The translations under genes and the position numbers were made by a program. Below are positions 47,212 through 58,163 of a DNA stretch of 64,000 nt, piece by piece. This DNA comes from Monosiga brevicollis MX1 (Eukaryota; Opisthokonta; Choanoflagellata; Craspedida; Salpingoecidae). Position 1 is the first letter of the stretch; each line of letters begins with the position of its first letter. The notes beneath the pieces are model-generated. The model ran no database searches. It was not told where the DNA came from and worked only from the letters and a program-made list of their open reading frames with translations. Location of the stretch: positions 360,812 to 424,811 of the forward strand of contig NW_001865065.1 of assembly GCF_000002865.3 (NCBI RefSeq). Direction: 5' to 3'.

Positions 47212-48759
47212 TCACAGCGAGAGCGGAATCACCTGAAAGCGAATGTCAGTCGGCACGAATACTAGTTGTTTGGGCAGAGGTGCGTGCTCCCAGAGCAGAC
47301 CAACAACTGCTTGACCTCCTTCCGGTGAGCTCAGGTCCACCAAAGCCGAGTACCCGCTCGGGAGCGGGTCAATCACAACGCTAGGGGTCCAGGAGGTCCC
47401 GTTGTCTTGGCTCACATGTGCTGTCAGATTGTAGCGTAGGTCCCATGCCGCTGGATGTGTCAGCACCAGTGCCCCCGAGGCCAAGGTCACAATTGACCCC
47501 TCACAGCCATCTACGGGCTGGATGAGCGTCTCCACCAGTTGAACAGGCCCAAAGGATTCGCCATTATCGTGACTCAACCACTGGCTGCGTCTTTCCAGCA
47601 AGGTGCGCGCGGAAAAGAACAGGCTGCCGTTGCTCAAGACCGCAGCCTGGTTCTCGTTGGAGAAGAAAGGATCGAGCTCCGTAGAGTTGATGGTGGCTCC
47701 GATGCGCCAAGTTGCACCCTCGTCATCGCTATATGGGGTTGGCAAGTCAGAAACAAAAAGAGTGGCGCCTCGCTTTCGTGGGCGAGTTGACTGCTTTGGC
47801 GCTCCAAGAGGGCGCAGAGGCAGAGCAGACCACACGACACGGCACGGTACGGTACGCATACCTGAGAAGTGTGTGGGGGTGTGTAAACTGGCCATCATCA
47901 CCTAGTTGAGATTAAAAAAAAAAGAAAAAAATGGGCAACTCGGACACCATGAGCACTTTGGCGTACCTACCGGTCTTCTGTGGGGCGGAAAAAAGGCCAT
48001 ACCCTGCCTACGCACCATGTGGTGATGTGTCGTGATAGGCTGGTATGACAACCCGGCCGCGATTGTAGAGACCACCGGGTGGCCCTAGACCAATCCAGCG
48101 CCAGTCGTCCCGCACTGCGTTTGAGACCAAAGTGGGGGTGCTCCAGCTCATACCTTGGTCGTCACTAGCACCCCGGCAGTCCAGCAAATGAATGAGCCAC
48201 TTTGAGACACCTACTGCCGCAGATGAGACAACGGGAAACTGCCTGACCTGTGCATGGTGTAGACAACCTTGTTGTCGAGGCAATGTGGTAAAAGCAGCCG
48301 ACCTGATGGAGCCGGCCAGGAAGCGATCGGGCGGTGAGCGGTTCGGGGGTGAGTAGCACGGATCAAGCGAGCTGGTGCACCAAAAAGCGTACCAGAGGGC
48401 AGGAGTACTGGCGCAGCATTGCCCACAACATGAGCGCCATTGGCGTGGACCACGGTAAGATTGCCCCACGTGCGACCAAGGTCTTCAGAGCGCTTCATCA
48501 CCAGCTCGGTGGCAGTGTAGTCCGAGCACGAGTCTCGGCGAGCCTCTCCAAACGCCAGCAAGGTTGAGCTGTTTGGGAAATGCACCACATCCGGAATCTT
48601 GATGCAGTAGTACCCAGCCTCTCCCTTGGCAAAAACCACACTCGGTCCCACTGGAGGCACTGGCACCGCCGCCCTGACCGCCAATACCATCAGCCCAAGC
48701 CCCAAGATGAGTCGGGTCGACCCCCAACCGGCCGTACATTGCATCTCCTCCCTCGGCAT
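47212..48759 (-). CDS. Secreted sialidase (GH33-type) with five Asp boxes
   Basis: Predicted exo-alpha-sialidase. The start at 48759 (MPREEMQCTAGWGSTRLILGLGLMVLAV) gives a signal peptide or anchor. Then YYCIKIPDVVHFPNSSTLLAFGEARR occupies the place of the family's RIP motif and first strand. Asp boxes (SxDxGxTW) follow in order: SEDLGRTW, SDDQGMSW, SDDEGATW, SHDNGESF and SQDNGTSW, diagnostic of the six-bladed propeller. Conserved WIGLGPPGG, GRVVIPAYHD, FFSNENQAAVL and DGCEGSIV lie between them. At least four exons; those near 48.0-48.4 kb are approximate. Odd point: the catalytic Arg of (F/Y)RIP appears as Lys. Stop at 47212. Confidence 0.86.
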
Positions 48760-48788
48760 TTTAAGGGAAAAAAAAACAAAAAAAACGT

Positions 48789-48840
<52 letters not shown>

Positions 48841-48864
48841 CGTTACTTTTTTTTTCGTATTTCT

Positions 48865-48911
<47 letters not shown>

Positions 48912-49511
48912 TGAACTTGATGCACTGACGGGCTGCCGCTCTTGGCTGTCGACTATCTGCTGTCTGCTGTCTGCGGCTATTGGCTATTGACTGCGACTGT
49001 CGATTGTGGCAGCCAGGCTCGACTCTCTGAGCTATTTGTCTTGTGGCGTTGCGAAATGGTCGTTGGCCCTCGACTTGCTCACCCATGCATGTCAACTGCG
49101 TGTCTCTGCTGAGTCCTGTGAAGGTTTCGCGCCTTTGGAGACGCTGCTCATCGGCGCAACCCTGCGCCGTCTTTTGGCAGACCTGCGTTCAGAGGGCCTC
49201 CTGGACGTAGCCTACACATGGCCTCGCGACGCCGCAGCAATGAGCCTGGCCCGGCTAAGGGCACGGGCCAACCTGCTAGCAAGGTCAGCCTGCTCTACGG
49301 CGTCCGACAGCATTTGACATGGACCATCTCCCTTCTGACTGGTGCGATGCAAAATGCCCTTTCCTCTTGCAGAGATCTCATCGAGATCACCCCAGCCGAG
49401 CCGCTAGGTACGACGGGCGCACGCCCATGTGACTCAATGTTCGGCTTGGCGCCGTAGCTCACCTTTTTCAACTATTGGCATGGCACCAGTAATTCTGTGC
49501 CATCTCCACAG
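48760..49511. promoter_or_regulatory. Divergent spacer, sialidase / chromodomain gene, with (GT)n
   Basis: Contains (GT)n at about 48790-48838 and 48866-48886, then (GA)n at 48887-48911. A short plus-strand frame beginning at ATG 49218 (MASRRRSNEPGPAKGTGQPASK) may be an upstream coding exon of the chromodomain gene, but I could not join it to the 49512 exon in a consistent phase. Confidence 0.45.
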
Positions 49512-50214
49512 ATGCCTGTTGAGGAGGATCCACTCCTCGCACCCGTAGCCGCAGCACCATTGACGGCCCGCCAGCGCTTGCGCCACCGTATGCTTCAAGA
49601 GCCTGAAGGAGCCAAGCAAACCACCCCCGCGAACTGGAGGCCCACGGCTGGACCTTCCATGGTGCGCCCATCAGCAACAAACACTCCAGCCTCAATCCTT
49701 CGAAAACACCCCTCATCGGCTCTGAGTGCTGGTGCAACGTCCGTGGCGCGGACGAGCTCAGCACCGGTGCGACATCAACATGACGCTCGACCAAGTGTAC
49801 AGCATGAAATCCCACGCCGCCGGAGCATTGAAGAATTGCAACATCCCTCTCAGACGACATCATCAGCACAGGCTTCGCTCAAGGCCCGTGCACCGGACCC
49901 GACTGAACTGGGTCTTGATCCTCATCAGCTCATGGTGGTAGAGCGAATCGAGGCCGTGCGCTGTGCGCCTAACGGCGTTCGCTCCTACCTGGTACGATGG
50001 TACAAACGAGGTCCCCAGTTCATGACCTGGGAACTGGAATCGGCTTTTCTATCCAAGGTGGGTGAATTTGCTGCCTCCCCCAATTGTTTGTCGCCGCCGT
50101 CATTTCGTCAATCTCTTTTGGACAATCTGACACGCACTGCTCTCTCCCCTCTCTACTGTTGCCAACAAGGCGGCAATCCAAGCCTTTGAAAAATCGCAGT
50201 CACAAACGCACTAA
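49512..50214 (+). CDS. Chromodomain protein
   Basis: Predicted chromatin-associated protein. The main exon (49512-50057) begins MPVEEDPLLAPVAAAPLTAR and has about 120 residues of Ser/Pro/Ala-rich, probably disordered sequence. It ends in VERIEAVRCAPNGVRSYLVR, WYKRGPQFMTWELESAFLSK, a chromodomain core with the usual V(E/x)xI, YLVRW and TWE positions. The intron 50058-50169 is GT-AG. The last exon (50170-50214) adds AAIQAFEKSQSQTH, the C-terminal helix, so the module is complete and the protein ends directly after it. The aromatic cage is partly present (Tyr and Trp of YLVRW/TWE). 5' end uncertain; upstream exons near 49.2-49.4 kb are possible. Confidence 0.8.
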
Positions 50215-50470
50215 AACGCTGAGCGTGCCGTGCTCCCCCGACTTTTTCGAGCCAGAAGCTTCAAGCAGTCACATTGACTGCATGCACTGGCTGACTTGTT
50301 GCTCACTTGTGGTTCGACTCTTTGCATGTACTTTGCTCTGTAGTGTGTCAGGCTTCTGTGCACCAATTGAACATAGCCATGCGAGCGCTCTTGCTTTTGC
50401 TGCATGTGGAACGTTGGTGCACGAGTTGATTTGGTTCGATCCGTGAACGCGTTGTCAAGTCAATTAAAGT

Positions 50471-50659
50471 TTACTTTCCAAACCGTGCCTTGAGATAGGC
50501 CAGCAGCACACGCTGTGCATTCAGCGAAAAGCTTTTGATCATGGTTGAATCCTCTGACAGCTGGTCCCCTTGCAGGCGATCCTATGATGGACGATCGGTA
50601 CCAGGAAAAGCCACCAGCGAATCAGGGCATTGTGCACAATAGCAAACCTCCTCCATCAA

Positions 50660-50754
<95 letters not shown>

Positions 50755-51948
50755 GAGCATTCGAGAGGAGCACAAACAAGAGGAAAAGGGGGCAAAGGAG
50801 GGATGAGGGGGCACCGTTGAAAAAGTTACGTACCACCAGGGTCGCGCAAACAACAGCGGCTGGAACCCCAACCGTGTGGCAAAAGCTGCTAAAGACCAAA
50901 GCCTCCATCTCGATGTTGACCACACCCACGCCAGCAGCCTGTTGGAGGAAGCGCATTTTGTCCTGGACAAGAAGCATGAGTTTGATGCACAACTCAGCAT
51001 GAGGAGCGGTGTAGACACGACGAATCATTTTTAGGGGGGGAATGAAGTACCTCTTCGCCAAAGCTGCAGATGGCGCCGTCGAGGCGACCTTGACCCTCGA
51101 AAAAGTCGCTCGTGCTCATGGTGGCGCCACGCACGATGTTGATTTCCGACGGAGCGGCCTGGGCGATGGCATCACTGAGGGCCTCGTCGAGCTTGGTATC
51201 ACGTTCCACGCGCTGACCCAGAATAAAGGACTCGTGGGAGGCACGAAGGAGGCCATCGTAGACCTGGGTGCTGAGGACGACACTGCCCGGGGTCACACCC
51301 AAGCCGCCACTCGTACCGAGACGGATAAATGTCATGTTTCCGCATTCATGGCCGGCATGAGCCAGAAGCTTGACCAATTCGTTGAGCATGATGGCACACG
51401 AGGGCTGGCCCATGCCGTGCGACACACAGAGCACAGGGCCGGCCTTGTACATGGAATACCTGTGGCACCAAGAAGCGTTGTTGTTGATGAGTCAAGGCGA
51501 GGCTGCAAGAACGTTGGTTGGATAGAGGTTCATCGGCAGGGAAGAAGGCACATCCACAGACACAAAGACCTCAAAGACACAAGGACACAAAGACCACAAG
51601 GACACGGAAGCAGGTCCCATGGCCACAAGCATAAAAAGGAAATATGGCAAAGACGGGAACGAGATGCGTAGTACCGTACCTATCGGTGCTACAGATATCA
51701 TGCAGCTGGCTACCAAAGGGCAAGGGAAGGTCCAGCTCAAGGAGCACCATTTCGGCAAAGTGTTGCATGCGAGTGGGCGAGCCTCCCGTTACGACGACTT
51801 GAACGTCACCAAAGAGGTGGCGAAGGTCATCGCGGGTAGAAAAGCCAATATGATACATATTGTCCTCCTTGAGCGTCGCCAAGTGGGGGTTGGTGTGCGA
51901 CAGCGCCACGGCTGCCAGCTGTGCCGTGTCCATGGTCCCGTGTGCCAT
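50471..51948 (-). CDS. UPP1: Uridine phosphorylase
   Basis: Catalyses reversible phosphorolysis of uridine to uracil and ribose-1-phosphate in pyrimidine salvage. The ATG at 51948 starts MAHGTMDTAQLAAVAL, with NPHLATLKEDNMYHIGFST and DDLRHLFGDVQ, the family's N-terminal signature. Next VVVTGGSPTRMQHFAEMV, then GPVLCVSHGMGQPSCAIMLN, TFIRLGTSGGLGVTPGSVVL, ATMSTSDFFEGQGRLDGAIC, GVVNIEMEALVFSSFC and AAVVCATLV. The last exon gives GDQLSEDSTMIKSFSLNAQ to the stop at 50471. These are the phosphate, ribose and uracil pocket segments of vertebrate-type UPP1/2. Five or so exons; the (AC)n repeat at 50661-50753 lies inside the last intron. Confidence 0.94.
50661..50753. repeat. (AC)46 microsatellite in the last uridine phosphorylase intron
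   Basis: Uninterrupted AC dinucleotide tract of about 46 units. It lies between the exon encoding AAVVCATLV and the terminal exon, so it is transcribed as (GU)n in the pre-mRNA of the minus-strand gene. Confidence 0.95.
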
Positions 51949-52220
51949 GTTCAAAGGTGTGTGCTAAAAAGGCTCCACTGGCAGCAGCCCGGCCAAAAAG
52001 GATACACGGACCAAGAAATACACTCACAGCCTCGAGCACAGCTCTCCCACACCCCTAGCCAAACACGCTCTTAGGACCTCACAGCGCCTCCAGGAACAGA
52101 GATAATCAGGCAATATGATTTAAGATCCGACCCCACGCTGCCGTTGTTGGCGCTCTCGCTCTCTCTCTCTCTCTCTCTCTGAAGAAAAAAAAAGAAAAAA
52201 AAGGAAAAAGTGTTCAACAG

Positions 52221-52256
<36 letters not shown>

Positions 52257-52498
52257 AGCGAGCACCAAAACAAATGTTTGAAAGGCGTTTTGGTCAACTG
52301 GCTCTTATTGGGTTCTTTTCTTCTTCATTGGTCAGCTCGGACTTGGGGCCATGTGCTCGGCTTGATCTTATAGTTTGGGAGTGCGTGGCATTGTTGTACT
52401 TGGAAACAGGCGCTGCCATAATATGGCTGCCATTATCTGACGCCCGCCAGGACCGCATGCACACGCACGCCATTGAGGTGGCTGCCGGCAGCAGCGGC

Positions 52499-52531
<33 letters not shown>

Positions 52532-53223
52532 CTCTCTCTTTCATTCTCTCTCTCGCTGCGCACACCATTGCACAGAATGACGCAATCGAAGCTGCAACGG
52601 CTGTCAATGTCAGATGTCAGATGTCAGATGTCAGAGTGTAGGGGAGGTTTTTGCCTGTTTTTTTCCGAATTTGCGCTTCACTATGGCGCCAAGTCACATT
52701 GATAAGGATCGAGGTTTGTGAACGACTAGCGGTTTGAGGGGTACTTGAGCTGGCTGTGAACGATTGCAATGGAACGGGTGAAGGCCTCATACACTACTAG
52801 CCAGCAGAGTACGTGTGTTGTTGGTCCATCTCACTCCAGATGCTTGCCCGCGCACCAATGCTTGGTCAATAGGGCGTACTCCGATTTGGAACATGGCGAA
52901 AAGTTCACAGATGCACACACAAATCATTCTCGGTGGTGTAGATGGCGCTCATCCTGACCCATAGTTATCACTTGCGTGGTTTGAGTGCATTGAGGCTCGT
53001 TGAGCTACCGCACTCGTTCGTCTCGGGCCGTGAATCGAGCATGTGATGCGTCTAATACTATTTTAAATTCTTGTCAAATTTAGATACACATGCAATGGCG
53101 GCCTCCACAACAAGCACACTGAATCGCGCATCATCCAAACCTCAGGCAGGACTCGCGTAAAAAAAAAACTCAAATCGAAAGAATATCCCCTTCGTCCGCT
53201 ACATGATACCAGAAAGGGTCTCG
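51949..53223. other. Spacer with microsatellites, UPP promoter side / SCYL 3' end
   Basis: Contains (CT)n near 52157-52180, (TG)n at about 52225-52253, (AC)n at 52500-52529, and four 7-bp units (ATGTCAG) around 52607-52634. No gene is supported in 1.3 kb. Confidence 0.5.
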
Positions 53224-56200
53224 CTAGAGATCGAGATCCAGATCTTCATCTCCAGCGTCGCCCCAGCCATCACCGTCCGCCTCCCCCCAGCCGTCACCAC
53301 CATCATCTTCAGGCGAAGGATCGGCCGCTGCAAATCGCATGGTGGCAGGGGCGCTCAGCGCCGGGGCCGGAGAGGTGGGCTGAGGCTCGAGCTTGGGCGC
53401 CAGCTCTGCAAATGGGTCATCTGACACAACCTTGGGTACCACGGGCTCTGCTGCCGCGGGTGGTTTCGTCGCTGGCGTCACAGTGGGTGCTTGCCCCTCA
53501 GAACTTGTGGCACGGGTTTGCGTGGAGCTCTGGCTATCATCACTAGGCAGCACCTGGCGTTTGGCTCGCCCCGCTAATTTCATGCCCTTCTTCATAGGCC
53601 GTTCCGATTGCTTTTTCGGGGGCGATGACGGTGATGATGATGGTGGTGACGTGTTGCCATCCATCTTTGACGTAATGGATGATGACCGGACCGGTACCGT
53701 TTGCCGATCCGAAGACTGGGCATCACGAATCTTGGTCCGAGCCCCAGAAACGGGGCTGGCCATGGCGCTCTGATTTTTGCCCGCCTTACCCTCGCGGCCT
53801 GAGCCAGCTCGATCATCATCCATCCTTTCCCCAGGACTGGTGCTTTGATGCCTGCTGACGTCGGGTTGGGGCACGGGCGAAGAATGTTCCTTGGCTGACA
53901 TCTCATCTTCGAGGGCACCCCAATCATCATCTTCGGCGCCCCAGCCGTCGTCTTCATTGGCCCAGTCATTTGTCTCCACAACGGCGGCGACCTTCATGTT
54001 GGCACTCTCCTGCTCCTTGGACTTGGTAGTTGCATCGGAGCTCTCCTGCTCTTTCTCCTCCACATCCTCGTCCTCCTCCAACGGCCCCCAATCAACGGCC
54101 GCGTCTTCATCGCCCCAGTCCCCAGCCAGTTGTGGCGACCCGCTAGTCTTGGGTTCACCTGCACCTGCGACGTCCTCGCTCTGGTTGATCCAATCGTCAT
54201 TGGCGTCCCCCTCGTTCAGGTTGCCCCAGTCAGCATCCACGTCTTCCTCGTTGCCGCTACCCCAGCCGGGCTCCATAGTCGCAGAGTTGTCAACAGGGGC
54301 CTTTTGTGATTCAAGACCAGAGACCGGGCTTGTGGTGGGATCCTCCCCGCTTGCCTATGGGTGAACAAAAAATTGCATCACAAAAAAAAAAAAAAAAAAA
54401 TCAAAAAATCAAGCCCTGCACCTCGCAGACAACTCTTCTCCTCATGCTGATTCATTCTCAACGACGGCGTTGGCGAGACACAACCTCATGACCGCATCTT
54501 ACCTTTTTGGCCCCGAGTTTCGAGCGGGAGCCTTTTTGTTTGGCAGCTTCCCGGCGTTCCTCACGAGCCTTGCGCCTGCAAAGGTCGAGCGCAGTGTTTT
54601 TCAGTGACGGCGCAAAGGCAAACAAGGCATCAAGTACAATGGAAACGACTGCCTGATGTTCTCCAACACGATGAATCAGCGAGCACAGGCCCCAACAAGT
54701 ACGAACCGGGCCTCACGCTCAGCATCTCGTTCGGCCTTTGTCTTAGCCGGCCTGCCCGAGCTGATAGCGCCCATCGTTCGAGTCTTTGTCGGGCTATCCG
54801 CACCACTTGCGGGACTGGCGGGCGTGTCCTCCATGGGCACCGGGTCATCTGCATAGACACTCTGCCCAGGGCTTGCTGTTACTGCCTTGGTCGGTGGGCG
54901 CACAGACGAGCCGTCTTGGAAGCGGCCCGCGTCCGAATCTTCGTCGGCAGGTCGTGGCTGCATCCAGGAGGCAGCACAGTAAGAGAAGCATCATCACTCC
55001 ATGCCACCACGTTCAAATCGCAAAAGCCAACCACGTCGCAACACCACGTCCTCTTACCGGGTTGAACGCAGCCACCACGGGCATGCGGTGTGCGTGTAGC
55101 ACGTCGCCGCCCAGCCTCTTGATTGCCGCGCCCATGGCCATGTACGATGACGCCATAACACTGTCGTCGTCGGCCACAAAACCTGGCCAAAGCGTCCGTT
55201 TGTGGGGATGAGATGGCATCGCACTACGGAATAGAAGAGCACAGTCTGAGCCCATGGTCGGGATCAGGTCCTCACCTTGTTGAATCAGGTGAAGGCAGCG
55301 TTCCAAGGCCTTCAAACTCATGGCCGGGGCGGCCAGGTAGTAAGCCTCAAGTAGCAGGGTCCGACTCACGACGTCATTACTCTCCAGCAAGCCCTCACTG
55401 AGGGGTGCCGAGTAGATTCTGAGTGTTTGTAGTACCATCGGTGGGCAGGACCAAGGTGAGGTGTGGCTATGCAGCTTACTGCCGCCGAGATGCCCGCGAG
55501 CGCTGCGGTGAGCTGTGGACACACACGCACGTTTCAATCTCAGTTGGTGTGGTTGGGCAACCGGGCCGTGCCACATCTACAAAGTGGCGAATCAGAGTGG
55601 CCACACTGTCCAAGGAGAGCATCAAGGGCCGATGAACCCAAAGAGGCAGCAGGACTCGGCCGAACGCGGCGGCAGAGAGGCTGCGTAAGCTGCCCGCCAA
55701 TTCCCTTTTGGGGCATTGACAAGTTGACAAAGCAGTCGAGTTGGGAGGTGAGTGTTACTCGAGTGATGCTCGAGCGTTGGTCTGAGGGAAGGGCAGGATT
55801 TTGGGCGTACTGGAGCTGGGCTGCGCGCGCGGAAGGGGAGAGGATGGTGAAGTCGTCGGTGAAGCGGACGGCCTGTACAAGGGGATCGGATCTGTTGGGA
55901 ACGCCAGCAAGGTCAGAAAAAACGGAAAAGGCGCGCGGAAAACACGCCTCTGCTGGTCAGCTGCTAGCCCATCACAGTGGGCAAACATGATTGAAGAGGT
56001 CAAGGGGGGCTGTGGGGGTTGAGCATCGAATTGCGAGGTACGAACAGGAGCGGTGATTTGGGGGCCTGCAGTACGGCAAGGGCCTCTACCTGCGCAAGCA
56101 GCAGGCAGGTCGGCAGAAAAGCAACCGGCGATGGGGTGCGATTGGCCCATAACGAGAGGGATCAAGTCCATCATAAGCGCGAGGTTTCTGGTTCCGTTGC

Positions 56201-57135
56201 ATTCTCCAACGGGGCGCAGTGGCACAGCGCGACGATTGGCGATGTTGTACGGCGGACACAGGTGAGCGCGAACCTGGAGGGTGTTGGCCTGTACGAGCTG
56301 GCGCACCAGTGCGAGCAGAGCACGGGGCAGGGGGGCGGTCAGCGGCAGAACATCCAGCAACGCATTGAGGGCCCAAACGTCTGGGCACTGACAATCCGCC
56401 TACATCCATGCACACAGGAGGTTAAAAAAAAGGTGGCGTGGAGGCACCAAAGACTGGGGCTCGATCCGCTGCTTGGTTTGGGTGGCGTACCGGGGCACGC
56501 GCAGCGAGCTCGCGTAGATCCGACTCAAGAGGTGGTTGGGACTGCTCAGCAGTAAACTCAAACCCTCCCAACTTGAACTGGCCCGTGGAAGCGTGGACAA
56601 AAACGCTGCGCAAACAGATATTGTTGTGGTACAAGCCACACTGGGTTGGTAGGGGGGTGCAAAGCACGTGAGCACGCGTCGAGTCAGGATCATGAGCGTG
56701 AAGCAAACGGGTGAGGGCGACGAGCATTGCGGCGGGCGTGATGAACAAGGCTACCTCGGTCAGAAAGGTCAAGGCTCGAACAAGTGTGTGGCACAGCACC
56801 AGCGCCTCGTGAGGCGTGAGCCGGCAGTCGAGGCTAGCCCAGGGCACGACGGGCTCGGTGACAATGCCTAGGCGGCGTTGCGCAGTGGTGCCTTGTTCCC
56901 ACTCGTATTTAAGAAGGCAGGGATGGCGCAGTTTGCGCAACCAGTTTGCACTGTTTTTGACCAAGCTCAGGACGGGGTCCGGATCAGCCGTCGAGGTGTG
57001 CTCAAAGATCGTGATGTCCTCTTCAGGATCGTGGCTTACGGAGCGGAGGATGGTCCAGATACCGGTGGCATCCTGCGTGGCCAGGGTGCGCACGCCCGCA
57101 CCTTCGGGCGCAGCGGTACTGGCCACCAAGCCCAT
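53224..57135 (-). CDS. SCY1-like pseudokinase (SCYL1/SCYL3 family)
   Basis: Kinase-like scaffold of Golgi/COPI traffic and, in animals, nuclear tRNA export. The ATG at 57135 begins MGLVASTAAPEG, fitting the myristoylation pattern (Gly2, Ser6) of SCYL3. It continues WLRKLRHPCLLKYEWEQG, RLGIVTEPVVPW, LYHNNICLRSVFV and FKLGGFEF: the HNN replacing HRD and LGG replacing DFG mark a catalytically dead kinase fold. A helical HEAT-like middle (SLKALERCLHLIQQGEDLIP, MAMGAAIKRLGGDVLHAH) follows through several exons. A long acidic tail has repeated Asp-Trp-Gly motifs (DDWGALEDE, DGWGEADG), like the SCYL1 C-terminus, and ends DLDLDL at 53224. I place it in the family but not with either paralogue. Confidence 0.9.
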
Positions 57136-58163
57136 GCCGCACGAGCAAGGCAGCAAAGGGAAACCGGAGCTTGCAAGACCACGCCGCTCAGCTCACAGCG
57201 TGAGCCAGTTGAGAGATATCCTTTTGCTCAGCTGGCAATGATCCGGTTCAACCGGAGTCAAATCGTCACAGGCCACCAATAGCACAGAGACTCGGACAAG
57301 ACGCAATCACCGGAAGACAATGCCCACGTCCAAGTGCCCCTCCTTGGCCCTCCAAGCGCATTGAGCCGTCCAGCTGCCAAATCGAGCTAAAAACTGGTTT
57401 TTAAATTTTTTTATTTTTTATTTTATTTTTTGATCGCCTCTGTGTGTGTCACTGAATACGTCGTCGGTTGGTCAAAATGTAAGAATAATTTGGACTCATA
57501 ATTTGTCAGACGAGTCGACAACGACTGTTGTTTGTGGTGAGTCTGGGTAAGTGTGCTCGAGTCGCACTTGGGCTGGGATGAAAAAACAATCGAGTTTTGA
57601 AGGTTGCTCCAGAGGACTTTTGAATAGTTCAAGCATGATTTTTCAGTTTTGAATAAGAATGAGCCAACTTGCATGAGCTCATACCACGTTGCAGGGCTAA
57701 GCATGGTATTGCACGCGTGATGAATGTTACACTTTAAACCAGGCGGCTGCGCCACAAGGTCACTTCAAGCCATTACCACGTGGAAAGCAAGCGTCATTGC
57801 TACTTGCAGTGTCAGCCATTCTCTGTTGACCTTACGCTTTACCTTTACCTTGTCTGACCGCGTGGCGTGTGCACACTGCATTCCTTTTGACAGCTCCACA
57901 CACACTCTCCTCTACACACACTACACTACATACACACACAGAGGAGCATAACGTAAACACGTCTGCTGCTGTTACACCAAGTCAAGTGTGTTCTTGCGTG
58001 TTTTTGTGTGTGTGCGCGCGTTTCAGTCACTGCCACCACACACACACACACACACAGAGACGCGCGCTCTCTCTCTCTCTTTCAAGACGACTCGGGCGAC
58101 GGCTGTGGCTTACTTTACTTTATTACTTGGGGGGAGAACGGTCTACCGATACCAACCGCCAAG
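57136..58163. promoter_or_regulatory. Divergent spacer, SCYL / EF2
   Basis: 1-kb head-to-head spacer. T-rich run near 57400-57430; CA and GT short repeats at 57900-58060; a (CT)n at about 58067-58081 just before the EF2 start. Expected to contain a strong EF2 promoter, though no element is recognisable with confidence. Confidence 0.45.

Noticed and set aside
50400-50460. tRNA-like GGTTCGATCC box
   Set aside because: Only the T-arm-like motif is present; no acceptor stem or anticodon arm around it.
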